From Sorangium cellulosum (GTDB lineage: Bacteria > Myxococcota_A > Polyangia > Polyangiales > Polyangiaceae), in contig NZ_CP012673.1 of assembly GCF_002950945.1 (NCBI RefSeq), forward strand, positions 3,576,501-3,640,500: a stretch of 64,000 bases of DNA, read 5' to 3'. This document shows positions 1 to 7,247 of the stretch, piece after piece. A program made the translations under genes and the position numbers. The notes beneath the pieces are model-generated. The model had not been told where the DNA came from. It searched no databases and was given only the letters and a program-made list of their open reading frames with translations. Every line of letters starts with the position of its first letter. Position 1 is the first letter of the stretch.

Positions 1-2
1 GC

Positions 3-2021
3 TACTACGCCGGCGGGCTCGTTCACACCGTGACGCCGCCGGACCGGCCCGCGCACACGTTCGGGCACACCCCGGCCTCCCTGCTCGAGGAGTACCTGGC
101 ACCCGAGGCCGGAGGCATCGCCAGGGAGACCTCGTGGTCCTACGACCTGGATCGCCTCCTCACGAGCTCGACCCGGCCCGGCGAGCTGGCCACGGTGCAC
201 ACGCCGGATCCGGTCACAGGCCGACCCATGCTCGTGACGTTGCCAGCCGGCATGGGCACGATCCAGTACGGCTATCACCCCACGACGGGCCACCTGGCGA
301 GCATCGCCGGTCCCTCCGGGCTCTCGGTCGCGTACGGCTACGATGGCGCGCTCCTGACCAGCCGAACCTGGACGACCACCGGGACGGGGACCGGCCTGGG
401 AGCGGTGCACTGGACGTATGACAACAACTTCCGGATCGCGAGCGAGCGGGTGAACAGCGGTGCGGCGCTGAGCTTCGGTTACGACGCGGATGGGTTCCTC
501 AACCTGGCTGGCGGTCTCACGCTGAACCGCCACCCGCAGAACGGGCTGTACACAGGGAGCAGCGTCGGCGTCGTCAGCGACACGGTCAGCCCCGACGAGT
601 ACGGCGCCGTGGAGGCGTACGTCGCGCAGGTGGCGGGGTCGGCGGTGTACGAGGTGAGTTATACTCCGGACGCGCTGGGGCGTATCGACCAGCGGGTAGA
701 GACGATCATGGGACAGACCCACGCCTACGACTACGCCTACGACCTCGCCGGCCGGTTGACCGACGTGGTCCGGGACGGCGTGCTCACGGCGCACTACGAC
801 TACGACGCGAACGGGAACCGCCTGGCGCGCACGTCGCCGGCGGGCACGGAGGGCGGCACCTACGACGACCAGGACCGGCTGCTCACGTACGGGACCAGGA
901 CCTACGTGACGAGCCCGGCCGGCGACCGGACGAGCATGACCGACGCCGCGACGGGAGAGACGACGACCTTCACGTACGATCCCGGCGGCAACCTGCGGCA
1001 CGTCGAGCTGCCGGACGGCACGGACATCGACTATCTGATCGATGGCGAGGGCCATCGCGTCTGGAAGCAGCGGAACGGGGTCAACGTCCAGGGCTTCCTC
1101 TACCGGAGCGCGCTCCAGCCAGTGGCGGAGCTCAACGGCGCGGGGACCGTGGTAGCGCGCTTCGTCTATGCGCAGGGGCGGAATGTACCGGATCTGGTGA
1201 TCAAGGGCGGCGCCACGTACCGCATCCTGACGGACCACCTGGGGAGCCCGCGGCTCGTCGTGGACGCGGCGAGCGGCCAGATCGCCCAGCGGCTCGACTA
1301 CGACGAGTGGGGCAATGTCACGCTCGACACGAACCCGGGGTTCCAGCCGTTCGGATTCGCGGGCGGGCTGTACGATCGGGAGACGAAGCTGGTGCGGTTC
1401 GGGGCGCGAGACTACGACCCGAGCGTGGGGCGGTGGACGTCAAAGGACGCGAGCGGCTTCGCCGGCGGGCCGAATTTCTATGCCTACGGGCACAACGATC
1501 CGGTCAACTACGTCGATCCAGACGGGAGGCTTGGGATCCTGGCGACGGCTGGCGTCGGGTTCGTGGCGGGCGGCGTGGGCTCGATCATCATGCAGGGGCT
1601 GACGAAGGGCTTCGGCTGCGTGGACTACGGCGAGGCAGCCATCGCGGCGACGGCTGGAGGGCTCGCCGGTCTCGGCGTTGGCTGGCTCGGAACGGGCGTG
1701 TGGGGCAGCGCCGCGATTGGCGGCTTTGCTAGCGAAGGCCAGTACCTTGCGACATCCGCCTACTACGGAAAGGAGCCGACGATGACCGGTCTCGCCGGTT
1801 CCGCGCTCCTCGGCGCCGTCGGCGGAGGGTTCGCCGCCTGGGCGTCTCCCGCGCCCGCCGCGACCATGACGTTCGTCGAGTCCTCCGCCGTCAGTGGTGC
1901 CGTCAACTCAGGGCTCGCCAGGGCTCTGAACGATGCGCCTCAGGTGTTCGCGACGACATCCACGCGGAGCATCGGCGCGAACGTGGCGGCCGGGATCTAC
2001 TCGAACGGACCGTCGGAATGA
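3..2021 (+). CDS. RHS/YD-repeat protein, 3' part (5' end outside window)
   Basis: The frame is open from the first complete codon, so the gene starts upstream of the window; about 672 codons are visible. The visible part is a series of YD repeats (for example YDYAYDLAGRLTDV and YDANGNRLARTS). The RHS core end follows: DHLGSPRLVV, then FGARDYDPSVGRWTSKD and YAYGHNDPVNYVDPDGR at about residues 410-510. In this family the repeats build a large beta shell that encloses a variable C-terminal toxin; that is family knowledge. The variable C-terminus here (about 160 residues) is Gly/Ala-rich and hydrophobic with glycine-zipper-like stretches and has no toxin motif I recognise. The stop overlaps the start of the next gene by 4 bp (ATGA), so the two are translationally coupled. 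Confidence 0.9.
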   Translation, partial: YYAGGLVHTVTPPDRPAHTFGHTPASLLEEYLAPEAGGIARETSWSYDLDRLLTSSTRPGELATVHTPDPVTGRPMLVTLPAGMGTIQYGYHPTTGHLASIAGPSGLSVAYGYDGALLTSRTWTTTGTGTGLGAVHWTYDNNFRIASERVNSGAALSFGYDADGFLNLAGGLTLNRHPQNGLYTGSSVGVVSDTVSPDEYGAVEAYVAQVAGSAVYEVSYTPDALGRIDQRVETIMGQTHAYDYAYDLAGRLTDVVRDGVLTAHYDYDANGNRLARTSPAGTEGGTYDDQDRLLTYGTRTYVTSPAGDRTSMTDAATGETTTFTYDPGGNLRHVELPDGTDIDYLIDGEGHRVWKQRNGVNVQGFLYRSALQPVAELNGAGTVVARFVYAQGRNVPDLVIKGGATYRILTDHLGSPRLVVDAASGQIAQRLDYDEWGNVTLDTNPGFQPFGFAGGLYDRETKLVRFGARDYDPSVGRWTSKDASGFAGGPNFYAYGHNDPVNYVDPDGRLGILATAGVGFVAGGVGSIIMQGLTKGFGCVDYGEAAIAATAGGLAGLGVGWLGTGVWGSAAIGGFASEGQYLATSAYYGKEPTMTGLAGSALLGAVGGGFAAWASPAPAATMTFVESSAVSGAVNSGLARALNDAPQVFATTSTRSIGANVAAGIYSNGPSE

Positions 2022-2419
2022 GCGATCCGACGAGCCGGCGGTGGACGGTCGTTGCCGTCGTGAGCCTTGTGCCTCCGGGGCTTGCACTGCTGCTGCTCGC
2101 GTGGGGCATGCCCCGCTGGAACAGCCCGGACGAGCTCAAGATCGCGGCCATGTTCCTCGGCTCCGCGCTGACTGTGTCGGCGGTGATATTGTGGCAGGCG
2201 TTCGTGAAGATCACCGACGAGGGGGTCGCCTCCCCGCTGTCACGACCGATGCCCTGGACCGAGATCGTCTCCGTTCGCGGCGGTGAGAGGAAGATCGAGC
2301 TGAGATCCGCGTCCAGGCGTGTTGTCGTCGTGCTGTGGCCCTTCCGCTCTCGGCAGGACCTCACGCGCTACATCGCGGAGCGGCTCCGCCGAGCAGGCCG
2401 CGCCGAGCTCGTCCCGTAG
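2018..2419 (+). CDS. Small two-helix membrane protein with PH-like C-terminus; possible RHS immunity protein
   Basis: This 133-residue protein starts inside the stop codon of the RHS gene (ATGA overlap). It has two hydrophobic segments (about residues 10-30 and 41-62). A short soluble tail follows, with a pattern like bacterial PH domains: PWTEIVSV, an Arg/Lys-rich beta strand, then a final helix (RYIAERLRR). I do not recognise the family. Position and coupling make it the natural candidate for protecting the cell from the upstream RHS C-terminus, but that rests on context alone. A membrane immunity protein would fit a toxin acting at the envelope, which agrees with the hydrophobic RHS tail. 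Confidence 0.7.
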   Translation: MSDPTSRRWTVVAVVSLVPPGLALLLLAWGMPRWNSPDELKIAAMFLGSALTVSAVILWQAFVKITDEGVASPLSRPMPWTEIVSVRGGERKIELRSASRRVVVVLWPFRSRQDLTRYIAERLRRAGRAELVP

Positions 2420-2447
2420 ACACGAAGCACCCGAGGCGCTCTCGCTT

Positions 2448-2474
2448 GCGCTCCGTCATGGCGGGACGGAGCGC
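2448..2474. terminator. Hairpin between convergent genes
   Basis: Perfect 10-bp arms GCGCTCCGTC (2448-2457) and GACGGAGCGC (2465-2474) enclose a 7-nt loop. The hairpin lies in the 65-bp gap between the ends of two convergent genes, so it could stop transcription from both sides. There is no T-tract, so intrinsic termination is uncertain. Confidence 0.45.
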
Positions 2475-2484
2475 AGGCCGCGCC

Positions 2485-3174
2485 TCATATCTCGAAGCTG
2501 AACCCGTCCTTCTCCAGCCGCTCGTACTTCCGCCGGTCGAACCGGTAGAGCCGCGCCGCGCGGTGGGCCACATCCTGCTCGACCTCGTCGAGCTCCACGA
2601 GCAGCCCGGTGCCGAGCACCTTCTTGCGGAAGTTGCGCTTGTCGAGCGGCCGCTCGAGGATCTTCTCGTAGAGCCGCTGGAGCTGCGACAGCGTGAACTT
2701 CGGCGGCAAGAGCTCGAACCCGATCGGCCGATACCGCACCTTGCCCTTGAGCCTCTCCAGCGCGGACGCCAGGATCTCCTCGTGGTCGAACGCGAGCGCC
2801 GGCGTGTCGTCCACGGAGAACCACGCCGCCTCCCGGGCGTCGGTCGCCGCCTTCACGCGGTGGTCGCCGAGCTTGACCAGCGCGTAATACGCCACCGACA
2901 CGACGCGCTCGCGCGGGTCGCGCCCGACCGCCCCGAAGGTGTAGAGCTGCTCCAGGAACACCCCCGAGAGCCCCGTCTCCTCGGCGAGCTCCCGCCGCGC
3001 GGCGTCGTCCAGCGCCTCGTCCACGTGCACGAAGCCGCCGGGGAGCGCCCACCGGCCGCGGAACGGCTCGAGCTCCCGCCGGATGAGCAGGACCTTGAGA
3101 TCCTCGTCGTCGAGGCCGAAGACGACACAATCCACCGTCAATGCCGGCCGCGGGTACTGGTACGTGAAGGACAT
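2485..3174 (-). CDS. nrtR: Nudix-domain transcriptional regulator, NrtR type
   Basis: The protein has 229 residues from MSFTYQYPRP; this ATG has GGAG about 12 nt upstream, and the longer upstream frame has no conserved content. Residues 5-140 are a Nudix domain with a complete Nudix box at 47-69 (G-x5-E-x7-REL-x-EE-x-GL). Residues 150-225 form a winged-helix-like C-terminal domain ending in KYERLEKDGF. This two-part layout is that of NrtR, which senses ADP-ribose and represses NAD-salvage or related genes. Many NrtR proteins have lost hydrolase activity, but this Nudix box is intact, so catalysis is possible. No NAD gene is adjacent. Palindromes just upstream of its start suggest autoregulation. 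A plain ADP-ribose pyrophosphatase-like Nudix enzyme is the alternative. Confidence 0.8.
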   Translation of the reverse strand: MSFTYQYPRPALTVDCVVFGLDDEDLKVLLIRRELEPFRGRWALPGGFVHVDEALDDAARRELAEETGLSGVFLEQLYTFGAVGRDPRERVVSVAYYALVKLGDHRVKAATDAREAAWFSVDDTPALAFDHEEILASALERLKGKVRYRPIGFELLPPKFTLSQLQRLYEKILERPLDKRNFRKKVLGTGLLVELDEVEQDVAHRAARLYRFDRRKYERLEKDGFSFEI

Positions 3175-3188
3175 CCGGGGAGAGCTCC

Positions 3189-3226
3189 GTGTAATCTGTA
3201 CACGAAGATTAGTGTGTTTTGAACAC
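3189..3226 (-). promoter_or_regulatory. Candidate operator of the Nudix regulator gene
   Basis: The region 15-52 bp upstream of the start at 3174 holds two perfect inverted repeats. One is TAATCT-N8-AGATTA (3192-3211); the other is GTGTT-N3-AACAC (3214-3226). A third, overlapping pair is GTGT-N7-ACAC (3189-3203). The segment is AT-richer than its surroundings. Binding by the encoded regulator is inferred from position and symmetry only. Confidence 0.5.
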
Positions 3227-3286
3227 CAAATCAACCCCGGTCGCCCGGCGGCGCGGTGAGGGGCCGCCGGGCCTCGCCGCGCCGGC

Positions 3287-4264
3287 CTACGCCTTCGCCT
3301 CGATCTCGAGGTCGGGCAGCCCTTCGAGCTTGGCCTCGACCTCCGGGGCGGGCGGCGGGAGGGGGACCTCCTCGCGGCGCGGGACCATGACCTTCAGGGC
3401 GCCCGGGAGGCACTCGACCACGAGCGGCGTGGTCCCGGCCTCCTCGCCGTCGATGAGCACGTGCTGGGGCGGATCGGCGGTGACGAAGAGCTTCCGGGCG
3501 GCGAGGAAACCCACGTTGTCCCGCTCGACCGGCTCTCCGTCGATCGCGGTCCGCAAGAGGTGCAATCCGGTCGCGACCGCCTCCACCAGCGTGGTGGCCG
3601 ACACGATGGTCAGGTCGAGCTGGCCGTCCGTGGGTGAGACGACCGCCGGCCCCTGCGCCAGGATCGTGCGCGCTGGCGCCATGTTCGCGATCGTCACGGC
3701 GGTGGCGCGGCAATGGATCCGCTGGTCCTCGGTCTCGATCTCGACCTGGAACGGCTCCAGGCTCATCAGCTTCTTGAGCCCGGTGCCGATGTACGCGAGC
3801 ACGCCCCAGCGCTGCTTGGCGTCCTGCGGCGTCTCGCCGACCGTGTCGGCGTGCAGCCCGAGCGCGGCGAGCAGGACCATGGTCCTCCCGTTCGCGCGGG
3901 CGGCGTCGACCTGAACCGGCTCGCCCTGGACGAGCACATCCATGGCCCCGTCGAGCCCGCTCGGGATGCCGAGCGTATGTGCGATCGAGTTCGCGGTGCC
4001 GAGCGGCAAGATCCCGAGGCAGGTGTCCGTCCCGAGGAGGGCGGAGGCCACACTCGAGACGGTCCCGTCCCCGCCCGCCGCGATCACGAGGGAGGCCCCG
4101 TCGCGGCGCGCGGCCTCGGCGCACGCGGCGGCGCCGCGGTCCTCGGTCGTCTCGTAGACGGTGAGCGCGAACGCGCCCTGGAGTCGGGCAGGAAGCGACG
4201 CGACCGCATCGCCCGCGTGGCCCGCCGCGGGATTGAGGATCAGCGCAGCCCTTCGTTCGGTCAT
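3287..4264 (-). CDS. Diacylglycerol kinase-family lipid kinase (YegS/DagK type)
   Basis: This 325-residue protein has the full DAG-kinase catalytic signature. A nucleotide-binding start NPAAG lies at 11-15, the GGDGT loop at 64-68 and LGTAN at 88-92. A C-terminal beta-sandwich follows, with the characteristic stretches ARTILAQGPAVVSPTDGQLD and VLIDGEEAGTTPL. Family members transfer the ATP gamma-phosphate to diacylglycerol, sphingosine-like or related lipids at the inner face of the membrane; the substrate cannot be read from sequence. The last 25 residues are an acidic, proline-containing tail. The ATG is preceded by AGGATG at suitable distance. The L,D-transpeptidase gene lies 90 bp upstream on the same strand, so cotranscription is possible. 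Confidence 0.88.
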   Translation of the reverse strand: MTERRAALILNPAAGHAGDAVASLPARLQGAFALTVYETTEDRGAAACAEAARRDGASLVIAAGGDGTVSSVASALLGTDTCLGILPLGTANSIAHTLGIPSGLDGAMDVLVQGEPVQVDAARANGRTMVLLAALGLHADTVGETPQDAKQRWGVLAYIGTGLKKLMSLEPFQVEIETEDQRIHCRATAVTIANMAPARTILAQGPAVVSPTDGQLDLTIVSATTLVEAVATGLHLLRTAIDGEPVERDNVGFLAARKLFVTADPPQHVLIDGEEAGTTPLVVECLPGALKVMVPRREEVPLPPPAPEVEAKLEGLPDLEIEAKA

Positions 4265-4354
4265 CGCGTCATCCTAGGGCATGGAGCGCCGGGGCGCGAG
4301 GGGGGGCACGGCGATTGGGCGCGTGTCTTCCCGCGCTCCCGCGCAGCCGGCGGT

Positions 4355-5914
4355 TCAGCGATGGATGATGATGCGCGTCGAAGGGTCTTTGCGCGTGACC
4401 TGGACCGCGTGCCACCCCTCGGGCAGGGCGGGCTCGGTCCAGTGAAAGAGCCATTTCGCGTCGATGGGCGAGAGGTTCACGCACCCGCCGCTCTGCCCGT
4501 CGCCCCAGTTGTTGTGCCAGTAGGCCGCGTGCACGAGGTACTTGCTGAAGAAGTGCTGGCTCCAGGGCACCTCGGCCTCGATGAAGTCGTCCTGGTTGAC
4601 GTGAGGCGTGATGAGCGTCTTCGTCACCCATTTGTGGTTGATGTGGTACTGGCCGAGCGGGGTCGTCGAGGGCGGCACGAACGGCTCGGTGGACACCGGC
4701 TTCTCGGCCCCATTGCGCCCGGCCGAGATGAGCGTCGCGAACACGGGCCGGTCGTCCTCGTAGGCGATGAGCCAGCCCTCGAGGGCCGCGATCTCGACCC
4801 AGGTGTTCCTCGGCCCGCCGGTCAGCGTCTCGCGCGCCTCGCGCGCCTCGCGCGTCTCGCCCGCCTCGCCGGCGAGCCGGATGGGGCGGCCCCAGGGGTT
4901 GCGCCCCTTCCGGGGCCTGACGACGACGGCGTCGCGCTCGAGCACCCAGTGCCCGTCCTCGCGGGTCTCGAGGTACGTCGACTTGCCGACCTTCTTCGAC
5001 TTGCCCGTCAGCCCGACCCGATCGAGGCGCTCCCACACGGCGTCCGTCTTCGCGAACTGGTTGTCCTCGGTGAGGCGGTACTTGGGGCGCGGCTTGCGGC
5101 GAAAGAACGCGATGGGGAGCCGGACGTCGCCGGTGAGCAGCACGCCCCGGAAGCTGGTGGGCTCATAGGGCTTCACCTTGCTCTTCGGGGCGAACGTCAG
5201 ATCGGCTGTCCAGAGCCATGTTTGCCCGCCGGCCTCGATCTCCTTCGTCCAGGCGACCGACGACCGCGGGCGGACGTCCACGTGCCGGAGATCGTGGATC
5301 CCCTCGGGCCAGGAGGGCGCGTCGATGCCTTCCACCTTGAAGAGGCGCTTCAGGCCCAGCGACTCGCCGTAGCGGTACGGCAGCGGCTCATCGACGAGCG
5401 GGGCGTGGGCGAGCAGCGTCGTGAGCATCGGGTCGCTCGCGTCCAGGGTGGCGCGCTCGCCGTCGACGCAGACGTACCCGCGCGGCTCGACGGCGTAGAA
5501 CGCGGGGCAGTCGCGGCCGCCGCTGCGGGCGGGCTCGGCGCTCTTCAGCCGCACCGATCCGCCGATCGAGAGCGCGCCGATCCACGAGGCGCTCTCCCGC
5601 GGCGCCGACCGGATCCACACGTTGCGGCCCTTCGAGTACACGCGGGTCGCTCCCCCGGGCGCCGCTGCGGCCGCCGCCGCCGGGACCGCGGCAGGCGGGC
5701 TCGTCGCTGCCTGGGCCTGCGCCGCCGGCGCTGCCTCCGGAACCACGGCCGGCGCGCCCGCGTCCTGGGAGCCCGCCGGGCGCTCGCCGGAGGGCTCCGC
5801 GACCGCGACGCCCGCGCTCGCGGCCGGGTCGGCGCCGCGGCCGGCGTCGTCCCGCGACGGCGTGCACGCAAGCCACAGGACACCGAGGGCGGCGGTACAG
5901 AAGCGGCCGGACAT
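4355..5914 (-). CDS. Secreted L,D-transpeptidase (YkuD domain)
   Basis: The product is 519 residues from MSGRFCTAALG. The first 17 residues are a short signal ending in LWLAC, a plausible but imperfect lipobox. An Ala/Pro-rich linker (about 18-90) and an SH3-like segment (about 92-160) precede the catalytic domain. The YkuD domain fills roughly residues 360-519. Its active-site block is HNNWGDGQSGGCVNL (His467, Cys478), in which the usual SHGC is SGGC. Such enzymes make 3-3 crosslinks in peptidoglycan or attach lipoproteins to it in the periplasm. An expanded charged repeat (GETREAREARE) at about 350 comes from 9-bp DNA repeats near 4830-4870 and sits just before the domain. The frame stays open far upstream, but only this start gives a signal peptide. 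Confidence 0.85.
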   Translation of the reverse strand: MSGRFCTAALGVLWLACTPSRDDAGRGADPAASAGVAVAEPSGERPAGSQDAGAPAVVPEAAPAAQAQAATSPPAAVPAAAAAAAPGGATRVYSKGRNVWIRSAPRESASWIGALSIGGSVRLKSAEPARSGGRDCPAFYAVEPRGYVCVDGERATLDASDPMLTTLLAHAPLVDEPLPYRYGESLGLKRLFKVEGIDAPSWPEGIHDLRHVDVRPRSSVAWTKEIEAGGQTWLWTADLTFAPKSKVKPYEPTSFRGVLLTGDVRLPIAFFRRKPRPKYRLTEDNQFAKTDAVWERLDRVGLTGKSKKVGKSTYLETREDGHWVLERDAVVVRPRKGRNPWGRPIRLAGEAGETREAREARETLTGGPRNTWVEIAALEGWLIAYEDDRPVFATLISAGRNGAEKPVSTEPFVPPSTTPLGQYHINHKWVTKTLITPHVNQDDFIEAEVPWSQHFFSKYLVHAAYWHNNWGDGQSGGCVNLSPIDAKWLFHWTEPALPEGWHAVQVTRKDPSTRIIIHR

Positions 5915-6049
5915 AGGCGGGGCACGGTAGCACGTCCACGCTGTTTGGCGGAATGACCTGCGGCGCTCGACCGAGGCGCTCGCGCCCGCGGCGGTGACGC
6001 CGCGATCTCGCTCGCGCCCCGGATCCAGGCGCGGCACCCTGGGTGGGAC

Positions 6050-7138
6050 ATGGAGAAGGCAAGACCGGACGCCGGGCAGGCGTCGCTCGTTGCAAGCAGA
6101 AGCGCGGCGCCGGCCGGGGGGGCGGCGCGTTCCCCCTGGCGCCGGCGCGCCGACCGCCTCCTTGCGGCGCTGGTGTGGCTCACCCTCGCGTCCGTCGTCG
6201 CCGCGTGGGGGCTGCTCGTGTTCCTCTCGGATCGGTGGTGGCCGGCGACGCTGCTCCTCTTCGGCCCCCGGTGGGTGCTCGCCGCGCCGGTCCTCGCCTT
6301 CGGCTCGCTCGCGCTCGGGCTCCGCCGCCGCCTGCTCCTGCCGCTCGCGGCCGCGGCGGCGATCGTCTTCGGCCCGCTCATGGGGCTTCACGTGCCGAAC
6401 CCGCTCCGCCCGGAGGCCGCGGGCCCGCGCGTCCGGGTGCTCACCCAGAACCTCGGCCGGGTGAAGCTCGCCTCGGAGGCCGTCGGGGCATTGCTCACCG
6501 AGCTGAGCCCCGACGTCGCCGCGTTCCAGGAGTGTTCTCCGCCCGGAGATCGCGTATCGCCGTTCGCCGGCTACACGCTCCACGTCGATTACAACACCTG
6601 CCTGCTCACGCGGTACCCGATCCGCAAGGTCGACGCCCGCGACCGCAAGGACGTCTGGCAGAAGGACGGCTCCGGGGCGATCACCCTCTACGAGCTCGAG
6701 AGCCCCCACGGCGTCTTCTCTCTGCTCAACCTCCACCTGGACACGGTGCGCGACGGGCTGGAGGCGATCGCCGTCCGGCGGCTCTCCGGCGTGCCCGAGC
6801 TCGAGGCCAACACCGCCGCCCGCCGCTGGGAGTCGGAGCTCGCGAGGGAGTGGGCCAGACGCGCCGCCGGGCCGCTCCTCATCGCCGGGGACTTCAACAT
6901 GCCGGTGGAGAGCGGCATCTACCGCGATCTCTGGTCGGAGTTCACCAACGCGTTCTCCGTCGCCGGCTTCGGCTACGGCTTCACGAAGAAGACGAGGCTG
7001 CTCCGCGCCCGGATCGACCACATCCTCCTCGGGGCGGGCTGGGCCGCCGAGCGCGCCTGGGTGGCGCGATCGATAGGGAGCGATCACCACGGCACGGTCG
7101 CCGATCTGCGGTGGACCGGCGCGCCGGGCGGCGGTTAA
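6050..7138 (+). CDS. Membrane-anchored endonuclease/exonuclease/phosphatase (EEP) family protein
   Basis: The protein has 362 residues. Residues 1-115 carry a basic N-terminus and three hydrophobic helices (about 36-60, 64-90 and 95-112). Residues 125-355 form an EEP fold with its catalytic blocks intact: TQNLG, AFQECS, LLNLHLD, IAGDFNMP, RIDHILLG and SDHHGTVADL. These residues bind Mg2+ and hydrolyse phosphodiesters. The family spans DNases, sphingomyelinases and inositol phosphatases, so the substrate is open. The three-helix anchor followed by an EEP domain is common in uncharacterised bacterial proteins and would put the active site outside the cytoplasm (inference). The gene is divergent from the L,D-transpeptidase and convergent with the GH67 gene; no operon partner is visible. 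Confidence 0.85.
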   Translation: MEKARPDAGQASLVASRSAAPAGGAARSPWRRRADRLLAALVWLTLASVVAAWGLLVFLSDRWWPATLLLFGPRWVLAAPVLAFGSLALGLRRRLLLPLAAAAAIVFGPLMGLHVPNPLRPEAAGPRVRVLTQNLGRVKLASEAVGALLTELSPDVAAFQECSPPGDRVSPFAGYTLHVDYNTCLLTRYPIRKVDARDRKDVWQKDGSGAITLYELESPHGVFSLLNLHLDTVRDGLEAIAVRRLSGVPELEANTAARRWESELAREWARRAAGPLLIAGDFNMPVESGIYRDLWSEFTNAFSVAGFGYGFTKKTRLLRARIDHILLGAGWAAERAWVARSIGSDHHGTVADLRWTGAPGGG

Positions 7139-7172
7139 CGACGGGGTTCCGGGGGCAGGTGACGCTGGAGCG

Positions 7173-7204
7173 CCCCCGCCGGGCAGGCGTGGGCCCGGCG
7201 GGGG
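7173..7204. terminator. Strong hairpin between convergent genes
   Basis: Perfect 12-bp GC arms (CCCCCGCCGGGC, 7173-7184; GCCCGGCGGGGG, 7193-7204) with an 8-nt loop lie in the 109-bp gap between the convergent EEP and GH67 genes. There is no T-run on either side, so it is a stem that could aid termination or RNA stability rather than a textbook intrinsic terminator. Confidence 0.5.
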
Positions 7205-7247
7205 ACGCGGGACACTCCGGTCGGGCCGGGCCGAGCCGGCCGGTTCC

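Noticed and set aside
5915..7090. Upstream extension of the L,D-transpeptidase frame
   Set aside because: It runs opposite the EEP gene, has no conserved content and would bury the signal peptide.
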